DNA of 45,027 nucleotides from a virus: the IMG/VR virus record IMGVR_UViG_3300019776_000617, positions 1 to 45,027 of that record. The stretch is one strand, 5' to 3'. Below are positions 1 to 12,000 of the stretch, one piece after another. Position 1 is the stretch's first letter, and every line of letters begins with the position of its first letter. The notes under the pieces were generated by a model. The model was given only the letters and a program-made list of their open reading frames with translations. It did not search any database and was not told the origin of the DNA. The translations under genes and the position numbers were made by a program.

Positions 1-3000
1 AATTGCACGTTGTAGAGTTGTAATGGGTCCGGTGCAAATGGTCGATATATGTCAACATTGTCCATTAGCTCTTTGCCATAAAGAGGAACAGTTACAGTTT
101 GATTGCCTATCTGTTGCGTTCTATTCGGTCTGTATTTCCTCCCTGCTGGCAATAATCGCGTATTTGGTCTTAAATTCGCCAGCCTTAGGCTAGGATCTTT
201 GACCATATTGTAGAAGTCTTCGTATGGATTTAATCCGAGTTTGCGAATCATCCAATTTTCAAAAGACTTTAATGTGCGACCCATCCATTGCATCACGTTC
301 TTTGGCTTGGTGGATTCCAAGTCAATCTTACTGCGCACAAGGTCCATCATCTCCTCAGCGAACCACTCGTCGAACATTGAGTATCTGTAATTGTCCAAGG
401 AGTAGTTGATGGTGTATGTTTTATCTCCAGTTTTTGGATCGACAGTTGGTATTAGATATTGCGCAGCTTTATCTGGGTAAAACTCAGCATAGTCTAAATA
501 CTCCTCCTCCGTCATTTTCATTCTGCCAACAAAAGCGTAATACCATGGATTGTTCCCAACGTATTCGCTTACTTGCTCTCGGTAATCCGCGAGCATCTTG
601 TTATATTCCTTTTGTGGCAAATACCGCGATAAGCTGTGCCAGAACTCATGTGTGTAGGTTTTTGATTGCTCTGTTTCACTTTGTTGATTGAGCTGGCTAA
701 AGCTCATCTTAATCAAGTTTTCTGTGAAGTTGTAAGAGCTATTTACAGGCTTTACCGTCATGGACATTGCAACGTCATCGAGGAAGTAATCGCTGATGCT
801 GTTGACAAATCCGATCACTTCTTTTGAAACCCTTGCTGGAATCCGTCCAGCAGCGGCTTCTCTTGCTATGCGCACCAATAGATTGGCTTTGCCTGTTATG
901 CGTGGTCTAGCCTTTCTTTCTTTGGCAGCAAGTAGCATCTCAGCTCTTTCAAGCGCAAACTTGAGAATATCTGCAAGAAGTGACTTTTTCTCTTCAGGCG
1001 ATGCTTGATCATACTCTGATTGAAGCTGCTCTACAGTAACCTGATCGCCACTTGTGGTTACAGTGTATGTCCTAGGAGGTCTCTTGCCGCTTTGCAAGAT
1101 CGTTTCAGGTCTCGCTGCGCCTTGGAATTGGACGTTAGGATCAGATTCTAATCCATCTCCTCCTCGTCTTCCTCCTCCTCGTATTCCTCCTCGTCCGGAA
1201 GGTATTGAAAATAGTCCGGAACGATCTCCTCCTGTATAAACAGTTCCAAGTCCTCCATCACCGTCTCGACCTCCAAGCCCCCCAGTCCCTCCGCTCTCAG
1301 AAACGAGTATTTGGTCATTGGATGCCCTTGATTCAGCATATACTCCGCGCTCTTGAACAACTGCCTTCCACCATTGCGGGATTCCGACTCCTTCAGCATC
1401 TGCTTTTGCTTCTTCAAGAGATCTTCTTTCGTTATTGCTGTTTTTTGCCGCTGGGCTGAGTTCCCAGATTTGCTCTCTTGCCTGTTTTGCTGTGATTTTT
1501 CCATTGCTGTAATCGTTCCAAATTTTACGTGTTGCTTTTACATTTTCCGAATTCGACTTGAAATTAGCAGGGAAAAGCATCCTTACTGCCTCCCATGTGA
1601 TACTCTGGACCTCGCGAGGAAGCAAGCCGAATTTCTCGGCAGCTCTAATGTAAGCCTCGGCGTTTGCGGCGTAAGTTCCTTTGATCCCTGCTGTTGAATC
1701 GTTCTTTGTATTGCCAGATCCGAAGTTCTGAGAAACTTCGCGTGAAGCACCGGAAAGCGGCAACCATAGCAATGCTGCGATTGCGTGGGTATCCATAGTC
1801 ACGTCACCGTATATCCTGTTGACTCCATCAAGATTTCTGGCTGAAGACGGATCTACGATGTTGTTGTAGAAGCTGCGAACTTTGTGTTGCGTGCCAAGCT
1901 GATCAGATATGATCTTTTGTTGCTCGGCTGGACTGGATTTCATGATCTCGATCGCCTTTATCGTTACCGAGTATCCACCCCATCCAACTGGCAACTTCTT
2001 GTCACCTTTTTTGTTCATGGCAAAATCGCCAAAGCTTCCGTCTGGTCCAACAACAGCATAGTTAGGACTGTGGTAAACCTCTGAATACATACGAATGAAC
2101 CAAGCCTGCTCAACCCCTTCCATTTGACGCAATGACATCTTGCCTTCTGCTTTAGCATTGAATGCTTTTGCCATTGCTATGTTTCTAATGGCTTGCGCCT
2201 TGTCAAAGTTCTCCCAAATGCGTGTGCCATCAGGATTAATTCCAATTGGTCTAGCATTGTTTTCATAGATAAACCCTTCTGGATTAAACTCAGATTCAAG
2301 ATCTGGATCTGTTTTTTCAGTCATCGTTCCATCATCAGCTCTTTCCATTTTTGGCTGAGGCTCGCCAGCACGCATGATGAACCGCTTGGACATTTCTGCT
2401 GTCCATACGAAGTCCTGCTTGTTGACCCAAGTGTCCATCATTCTTTCGGCGAGCGATACGTTCTGGAACCAGTCTTTTTGAGGACTGAATACAGCTAGAA
2501 TCGCTGCGGCTTGCTCTCTGCTTATTCCATATGCATCGGCAAATTTGTTGGCGATGATGTTTGCTCCGTCATACCATAACTTCGCCACGGTTCTGACGTA
2601 TCCGGGCATAAGGTTGATCAACTCTAGTAGATTTGACTCTGTGGCATCAACGTAGGCATTGTAGACAACTTCAGCATCATTTACTGTAAATGCTTTGATG
2701 TTTTTTTCGATCTCGGCGAGCTTGTCATCAGCAATATCTCTTTTCTGCTTCTTTTTAGCTAATGCCTTATCGAGATCCTTTTGTGCCTTCCTTGCTGCAA
2801 CAACAAGTGCGCTCATGCCTTTTGGTGATGACTTGATGGCGTTATCAACGTCTGCCGCTTTTGCTTTCGGAGCTAATTGCTTTTTGATTCCTTTTGCTTT
2901 TGCAGCTTCCAGCATCCTTGCTTGGATTGCTTTTTTGACATTTTCCCTAGCTGCGTTGTTGACCTTGCGAGCATCGTCTACTTCAAATTCAGCATTTCTG

Positions 3001-6000
3001 GCTTCTATCAACAATGATCTAACCTGACGGAACGACCTGTTGCTAATATCGCCTAAGACTGAATACTCGGAGAGCAAAAGTGCATTCTTGCGATACGCCA
3101 GAGGATTGACTTCGCGCAATCTTGTAAGACTGATATTGTGTTCTCCGTCATATCCTTTTCCGGTAGATCTTTTCGCAGTTGGGTTACTTGATCCGACTCG
3201 CTTGCCCGGCTTAACTCTTGCTTTGGTATCTTGCTCAATTGATTCACCATCTTGCAAGTTGCTTTGGAGTTGCACATTGCTACCTGCATTGTAATCAGGA
3301 TGGTTAGGCAGTAGTCTTGTCGTGTAGTTATCTGGATCGTATTCGTTGAGTTCTGCGGCAACATCTACCACTTCTGCGCTATCCAGCTCAAAGTATGTAT
3401 TGTATATGTATCCTTTGCCGTATCCAAATGGCTTACCAAAGCTGATATTTGGAACTCCAAAATTATTGAGCGGAGTTGCTATCCATGTATCAAAATCTGT
3501 ATCGTAATGCAGCCCGAAAGTGTTTTCCTTGCTAGAATACATGAACGAGTATTCATCGCTTAAATATCCAGAGTTTTCATCTGTTAGCTTGGTGAATTTT
3601 CCGGCTTCTGGCTTTACATAACTGTAGTATTCTGGGGTAAGAAGTCTAATCTCCATGTTTTCCTGAGCCTCTGTCAGCTTCATAGACTTTTTGGGCTGGT
3701 GCATTTTTTTAGCAACCATGTCCTTAAACGCCTTAGTATTGCTCTGGAATTGGATTCCGGATTTATCCTTGATGAAGCTGCGCTCAACGTCTTTGACCAG
3801 ATCGACAGTCTCTCTGAAGATGCGCTTCTGCTCTTGATCAGCACCTTTCAGTTTTGCGCTGAAATAGCTGATCAGATCTTTAAGCAGACTTACGATTTTC
3901 TGGTAAGCTTTCGATGTTGGCTTTTTGCCAGTAAGCTCGGTGATATTGCCATACAGCATGTTCTGGATGGAAATGCGTTTGAACTCAGCGGCAATAGCGT
4001 ATTTAGACTCAGCACCATTGTAGACCTTCTTGACGGCTGCAATTTCAGCCGGAGACATCATGTCGTAAAGCTGTTGATGATAGTCAACGTATGCCTGATA
4101 TTTAGCATACGGCTTCGACTCGTTCTCGGTTATGACCGACCAGCTTGCTGCATGAATCATCTCCTCTCGGATGATCGCATCGACTTCCTCGATGCTGTAT
4201 GAACTCATGTCATTGGTGTTGAACTTAACCTGCGCTCCCTGCTGACTGTCAATTTCGAGTTTTGCAGTATAACCTGTTGGAAGAGTTGCAACATCCACTC
4301 CGATGTATCGGAATGCCTTGCGGAACTTGCCATCGAAATATTGCTTGAAGTTGTTCGATGTTCCGAGGCTTTTTGCTGACTGCGATTGGAATTGAACCTG
4401 AGAAGGACTGTCAGATGCGCCATCATACATGACCCATTCCGGCAGTAGACCGACTTTCTGATCAGCATAAATAGTGTCTTCCTGACTAGCGGTCCGGTTG
4501 TGTTCAGCGTGTGGACCAAAGTTCACCCAGCTATTTTGACCCCTTGTTTCTGAGGTCATAGCCCTTCTTGCAAGAGGTGAATACATTGAGCTGTGAGATC
4601 TCCAAGCGTTTTCTTCTCCATCTGCTCGGAATCCAACGCCTTCTTTGATGTGACCAAAGTAATCATGAACTACTCGGAAAACATCGTTCACGAGCATCTT
4701 GTGACCATTGATCACTTCTCCGGTTTCTGCAAGGAGTGGATTGTCTGAGACATCCAGTTCGCTCGAGCCAAATCCGTCATCGGTGCGGAAGAAATACATG
4801 CGGTTGTTTTTGACCACATCCAGAATCGCCTCTCGTGGATTTCCGTAGTAATCCGATGGGTTCATCATCGGCAAGATCTTGATGCCTGTCTTCTTCAGTG
4901 CTTCATACTGCGCCAATGTCTCATCGATCATTGCTTGATACGCAGCTTTGACCTCAGGGTTCTGAGGATCATGTTTCAGCTCATCGTAAGCATCAGCTAC
5001 GCGAGCCGCTCTTTCCTCGTCAACTTTTGCGTATGTCGTTGGAGGGTTATACGGAAGCCCTGCGGACTTCATGTAGTCTTCTGCCGCTTTTCGTGCGGTC
5101 TCAAATGGACCGAATTCGATAAGCTGATCGTTGACTTTAACCTTTGAAGGAAGACCTTTTAACTTCGGCTTTTCAGTCGGAATATATGGGCTGTCTTCGC
5201 TCGGAATCCATCCCTTGCTTCCAGCCATTCCTCTTCCGACTTGAAGTCCTCCTGTTTCGGCGCGAGTGCTAGTATCTCCTGTTGATAAGGAGTTAGCTTG
5301 CGATCCTTGAGCATTACGCTGGAATCGGATTTGGGCTTCGTAAGATCTTGCGGCATCGAGAGCATTCTCGTAGACACTCATGTTGTTGTCAACAATAAAG
5401 TTCTGCACACCGTCAATGCCTTTCAGTGCGTTAGCCCTGTATGCCCATGCCTCCTCCCAAGTTTCCAACGTGGGAACGGAGTTTTGAATGTCTTGATAGT
5501 TGTCGTATGCATTGTTACGCAATTGCTCGCCACGCATACGTGCCATCAGGAGAACGTCTGGAGTCCCAAGTTCATCGGCATTGTAGCCGTCTGGGGCGAA
5601 CTCAGCATTGAAAGCAACTTTGGATACAGGCACAAATCCCATCGTGCGATGGTAAAGGGTTGGCAAGTATCCTCCGGTGTCGTAGCAGTCCAGAGTGCTA
5701 AGGTATGGGTGATGTGTTCCCAATGCCTCGAGGAGCGCACGCATGTCCTCTTTGCTGTCAGGGTGTTTGAATACAGCAAAAAGGTTTCCGTCTCGATCGA
5801 TTGCGACACCTCCACGACCATCGGCGAGCATATACATTTCCGTGTCCAGCATGTCCTCTGGGGACACTGGAGACACTGCTCCGCCTTTTCTGTGAGCGGC
5901 TTTTGCCGCTAATAGTGCCTTGGAATACTCTATTTCTGATTTTCCGGGCTTGCGAATATCGCCTTGTTCCGTGGTATCTGTTGAAGGTCTGTGCCACTTA

Positions 6001-9000
6001 GCGAGCGCAGGGCTAATAGGGAATTCTCCCCTGCGGATTTTTGACTTCGCGTCTTGATCGATTCCTTGCGTGTCCGAAGGGGCTTGTTGGAACCTGATGT
6101 TGTTTGCTTGTTCATTGCGATTACTTTGTAGTGCTGCGTTATTGTTGTCAAGTCTGGCGTTTGTGTTTCTTGGGTATGGTCGTCCAGCGTAGTATTTTCC
6201 TTGATGCTCAAAAGCCACAGCGTTGTTGCTCATTTTTTGAGCTAGTTGCTCTGCTGCTTTTTTATTGCTAAATCCGACTTGAGCGTTTCCTCCCATAGAT
6301 GGAGGAACGATGTATCCAGCGAGAACTTGAGTGTTTTTTATGATCTTTTCCTGCATCTGGTATATCGCTCCGTTTCTGGCTTGCACTGAAGCATCCATGA
6401 CTGGAGCGATTGTGAACAACTGATCAAACAATGCTATTGCATCGCGATCGATATTGTATCCGGGCATTTTTTTGGCTGATGCGTGAACCCTGCCGATCGA
6501 TGCCGCAAGCTGTGCAAACGCTTTGCTGACAGCTGGGTCTGCATCGACAATAAGACCTCCTTGCTTGAGGTATGCTTCCATGCCCTCAGCCATTGCCTCG
6601 TTGTATTCGTAGCTGCCTTCTGCGGCATTAGGGTAGTTCTTGCTGATCCATTTTTTCATGGCAGCAACGCCTGCTTCTCCCAGTGCTACTTCCAAGATTG
6701 GTTTGCCAGTATTGGGATCTTGCAGTGATTGCAGAACGTGAGTGAATTCGTGCATCATTGTCGATGCCGTCGATTGATCATTGAGACCAATGGATGAAGC
6801 AACGATGTTTCCGATCTTGTCCACAAGTGGAACATTGTAGCCGGAGAATTTTGATTCCTGATCTAATTGGATCCTGTATTGCTTATTTACCTCATAGAGC
6901 AGGTCATCAATCTTTGAGTCTACGTTTTTCAGTTCAGTTCGTGCCTGAGTCCTTGCTGTTGCTTGCTCTGCGTTTAATGATTGTTGACCAGCGGATTTAG
7001 CCTCTATCTCAATCTGTCCGATCTGCTCTGTTATTTTGACTTTTTGAGCAAGAAGATCATTGAGCTGAACCACGATTTCTTTTGATGCCTCGTTTCCAAA
7101 TGCATTCAAGAAATTGATTTTGCCATTCATTGCTCGAGCCGCAGCCAAAGCTGTAGCATCACCATTGGCGACAAGCTCTGTAAATGCTGTAGCAGCCTTG
7201 TTTGCCAGCAGTGATTTTTTTGCTGCTTCAGGTATTGAATTTCTACTCAATAACTCTTCGCCTGCGCGATTCAGTTTTGCAATTGTCTCAACGATTAAGC
7301 TCTTGTTTGCGACATTGACTCCTTGCGTGTCTGCTTGATCAAGAGAAGTGGCTAGCGCATTAGCTATAGCGTTTTCTTTAGCTCCAATGAAGCTGGTGCG
7401 AACCATTGCATACATTGAATCAGAGTTGATTCCAAGACGGTTTGATACAACAGAAACCAAGCGGTCAATAGCAGTGATTTCCGCATCAACGTCCTCCCTT
7501 GTTTTTTTGCCTGCAATAACAGCTCTTGCTGATGCTTGTCGAGCTTCGTATGCAAAGCGTTTTTTGTATTTTGTTGCGTTGATCTGAAGTGCCTCTTGCA
7601 CCGTCTTTACCGTAACAAATTCATTTTCGATCTGACCTTTGCTGTTTTTGACTTGCGTGGGCAGGATAACCTTGAACCCACCCCTCATCGGGATGATGTT
7701 TGCTGGCAGTGTTGCTTTCTCGGTGGTATCAATGCGGGTCTCTGGGAGGACAATGCCAAGCTTGAGCAAGGCTTCCGCCGATGTGGCTTCCTTGAGTAAT
7801 GCCAAGGCGTATTTCTCGACTTGTTGCAACTCTTCTTGAGCTGTTCTGTCAGCTCCCTGCATCAAAGTCCTGATGTTGTTTACAAATTTGCGCAGGAATT
7901 TAAGTGCTGACGATATCAGCTTGCGGTCGCCACCCCTGAGTGCTTTAGCTAGAGATGATGATAGCACCTTGTCTTTCAACAGGTTTGCCACCATATACTG
8001 TGCAACTTGGTTATCGGTGATGTCTGTTCCAAGCTTTTTCTTTGCCTGCTTCTTTACGAGAAGGCGCAAGTCCGGAGGAAGGCTTCTGTATAGGACTCCT
8101 GCCTCTTGCTCTGTCAGAGACTTCTGTGAAGCTCTTTCTGTCAACGAGTCAATGACTGCTTTGCGTTGCTTTTTATGGCTTAGACCCGGACGCAATACGA
8201 GACCACCATTGGCATCGATCGCGTAGTCTCCGCTCATAGTTGCAACCTGATCAGGAGTAGCCTCCTGAACACTGGTAAACATGGACCCGACAGCTTGCTC
8301 TATTCCTGATACGTTTACGTTCGGACTGACATTGCCAGCTCCTTGGAACTGAGTGTTAGTGGCTGGTGCTTGCGCTGATGCCTCTGTTGACTGCAATTGT
8401 TGAGTCAGATCCGCTGGCAAGGTTTCGCCTGCTTGCAATTGACTCATGATCAACTGCTGCGCTTCTTGTGCGTTCTTCGCCTCTACAGCGATTGGTCGCA
8501 TTGCTCCGGTAGCGGTTCTCACGTTCGTTCTGAACGTAATATTCCCTCCGGCGGGAGCTGTTCCAGCTTGTGCTGTTGCGGCTTGCGCTTTTGGCATTGC
8601 GATGAATCCTGTCCCTGCTGGGTTTGGGATGATGTCGTAATTGGCTGGGTTTAGCTTTGCTCGGGTAAGTGCTGCCTTTGCGCCTTTTTCAGTGGCAAAT
8701 CCTTCTCCTCCTTTACGAGTGAAAGGCTGAGGAGCAGTCGCATTAGCCGGAGCCTGTGTTGCTACTGGAGCCTGTGTCGTTGCGGCAGTAGCTTGAGTGG
8801 TCGTGGCTACCGGAGCTTGTGTCGTCGTGGCTGGGGCTTGTGCAGTAGTTCCTGCTGCTGCCGCTGCTGCCTCTTGCTGCTTGATCTGCTCCATCCTGCC
8901 AGCTTCGCTCAATCCGATCAGCTTGCTTGCTGCGGATGGGCTTAGGCGAGCCACCATACTGATCGCGCTATCGCTGATGATGATGTTGCCGTTTGCGTCT

Positions 9001-12000
9001 TGTGTGTATGCTGCTGATCCATCCAAGAGGTTTGCTTTGAATGCTGTTTGCTCAGACCGAGTCAAGTCAGCGAGTTGGTAGCCATTGGCTATTTTGATGA
9101 TAGCACGAGCTTGATTGATGTCTTGAATCTGTTGCTTTGCATTTTGTATCCCAGCTTTATCTCCGGCTACCGTTGCTTGTTCTAAATTTGTCTGCGCTGC
9201 GTTAAAACGCTTGTTGAGGTCGTTATTTGTGTCGATTGCAACTTGCAACCTATCGATTGCTACATTGCTATCTACGGCTCCGCGACCGGGCTGGTAATTC
9301 ACCAACTGCAATCCAGATTCAACCTCGGCTTGTTGGTAGTTTGTGCCAGTAGACTCTCTGAGAGCGTTCATTACCGACTCAACATTGGTAGCGTCTACGC
9401 TTTTGATTCCTGTTTGGCTTGCGCTAGCTACAGAGGCAAATGCTCCGCCTAATATTAATCCAGCCTTACCAGCTTCCAAGCCAGCGGCTAATGCGTCTTG
9501 AATGCTTGCGTTTTCATTTAGTGTTACGGTTTGCAGGAATTCGTCAGAAAACTCTTCACCGTATTCTCCTAACGCTGGTTTTGCTACTGAACCAATAGCT
9601 TTCCATGTCCTGCTTAGGATTTCTTTAGCCGTGTATTTGCCTCCAAACGATCTGACAAGATCTCTGATCGTGTAATTGGCGATGGGCTTTCCGGAAAGAC
9701 TTCTTAGGGCAGCACTTTCTATTGTTGCGCCACTAGCACCAAAGGCAAGCATTATACCTGTCGTGATCACTCCAGCCACCATTGCTTTCCCTCTAACGTC
9801 ATCACTGGCTACCAGCTCATTTTTTTCTTCTTCTGTCAGATCGCGACCAAGCTCTTTCTTTTTGGCTTGGTAGGCTTCTTGGTAATATTGATGCCAAGAC
9901 AATCCAGCGGATTGCATGCCTCCTCCTACTGCCGATCCCAAAAGTCCGCCAGCTCGTGTTGCAACAGTTGCGTATTTGGCGGCAGTTTTAGCTACTGCTG
10001 CTCCGCCATACTTTACAGCCTGTTGTAAGACGCTGCTTGTAGCTCCAGCCGCCCCGACTCCCGGAGCCAGTGTTAAAGCTAGTGATGGTGCTTCTTCTAA
10101 AATGGTATCTGCGACAGGAGTAAGATATGGTATCTTTCCACCCATTGCGTTGGCACGCATGCTCTTGTTTGCATCTTGATACTTTTGCAAATTTTCCGCT
10201 ACGCTTAATGCTCCGGGTATTTCTGCTAATGTAGCAATGCCTGCTATGGCTCCAGCAGCTTTGGCTCCTCCGTAATTGAGTGCTTGCTGTGGTCTATTAA
10301 GGGTGTCTATAACGTTTACAAGACCGCTTCTATTTCCGGGTCCGTAATGCTTTTGATATTGCTCAAATTGATCAGGCAAAGAAGTTTGGTCAGTCTTTCC
10401 TTGGTAATACTGCTTTTGCCATACCGAAAACGATGGAATATTTCTTGCCTCTTGAGCCAATGGACCACCAGACATCAAATATAACTCATTATCAGCTATC
10501 CTTTGTAATGCATATCCCTCCCTCATTTTGTTCATGCCCTCATCGGACAGGAGGTATTGCTTCATGTATTGAGGTGCGGTAGATGATTCTACAGCACCAC
10601 GATAGATATCTCTGTCTACAATGTTAAGGCTTGGATTGATGAAGACGTTTCCGCCCCATAGTGTTCTGGACTTTTCTCCGTCCTCCCACTCTTTGTTTTC
10701 CAGCATGATTTCATTGAGAGCTGTTTGTATCTGCTCATCAGTATATCTAAGCTGTAACGCACTGATCGTAGCATTAGATTGATGGGTCTTGCCGGAAATC
10801 GTGCGAGCCAATCTTTTTATTTCCGTATCTTTAGTCTCTTCTAGATTAGAAGCTGCATTAACGATCGGATTCCATAAATTTTGCAGAACACTCTCCGTGT
10901 CTGGAAGTGGCTTCATATTAGATGCCGATCTTCCAGTTGGCATCAAGAATTTGCTCGCGCCAGCATTATCACTTGATTTCTCATACTTGTATCCTTTTTT
11001 TGCAAGCTCTTGAAAGTATTCTTTCGTGTGAGCATTTTCAAGAACACTGGCAATTTCTGCGTTTACTTTTTGCTGCTTCTCTACTTCTTGTTGATACAAG
11101 TTTTGCGCGGCTTTTTCATTGTCGTAAACCTGCTTTGCTCTTTGTTCTATCTGCTCTTTTGTTGCCTCTGGAGGGAGTGGGTTTCTGAATATATCATCAT
11201 TTGCTTTTAGAATGGCTGCGGCTTCCTTGCTCACCATCGAGATGTCAGCCATGTTCTGGGTATTAGCATCAAGCATTGCTTTGATGCCTTCTTCTCTTCT
11301 TTGTTCGGCTAATTTATTTTCTTCATCAATCCAAGTATTATGAGCTGTTATCGCGTTTCCAACGTATGGTGCTAGGATGTTAATCTCCCTGCCTTCATCA
11401 GCGATGCGCTTGATATTTTGGTCGTATTCAAACCTGTTCTGAAGGAACTTCTTGTTAGCCTCTGCAATTTTTTCTCCGTATAATCTTTTTTGCTCTTCGA
11501 TTCCGGATGGCGACAATCCAAGACCAAGTCTTGCTTGATATTGCTTGTTAAGTTCTGCAACTTCTTGTTGATACAGGTCTTGTTGCGCTTTAGAGTTTTC
11601 GTTAATTAATTTCTGGGCGTTATTCAGCCGAGTGACTCGCGTATTGTATGACTCGATGTATGCTTTGCGTTCATCAGGGTCAGTCGGAACGACCGTGTTA
11701 ATATCTTCCGGCTTGTTAGCCTTGATGTCTTCTTGCTTGCGCTTTTCTTCCTCGAGAAGATTGTATTGATTGCGGTATTCATCGTCTCTTGCGATTGCTG
11801 CGCTGTAAGAGTCAGCTTCCTTGCGAAGAGCATCCATGGTCTCACGGACATCGTCGTATTTTGCTCTGCCGTCCCTGATGTCTTGCTCATACATAGACAA
11901 TCCTTGACGCTTTTGCTCAAGTTTTTTTGCCTGCTCCTCTCTGTCACTATCCTTGAGTTTCAAGTCGTCTAACGACTTCATCTCCCGTTCCAGATCCCTC

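Noticed and set aside
1148-1504. Minus-strand 118-residue Glu-rich frame inside the giant gene
   Set aside because: It is in a different frame from the giant protein, has a long acidic tail produced by a CCT/TCC-rich stretch, and the giant frame gives a coherent Gly-rich linker there.
3699-4202. Plus-strand 167-residue frame
   Set aside because: Antisense to the giant protein, where the minus strand carries the EEMIH zincin-like module; no supporting context.
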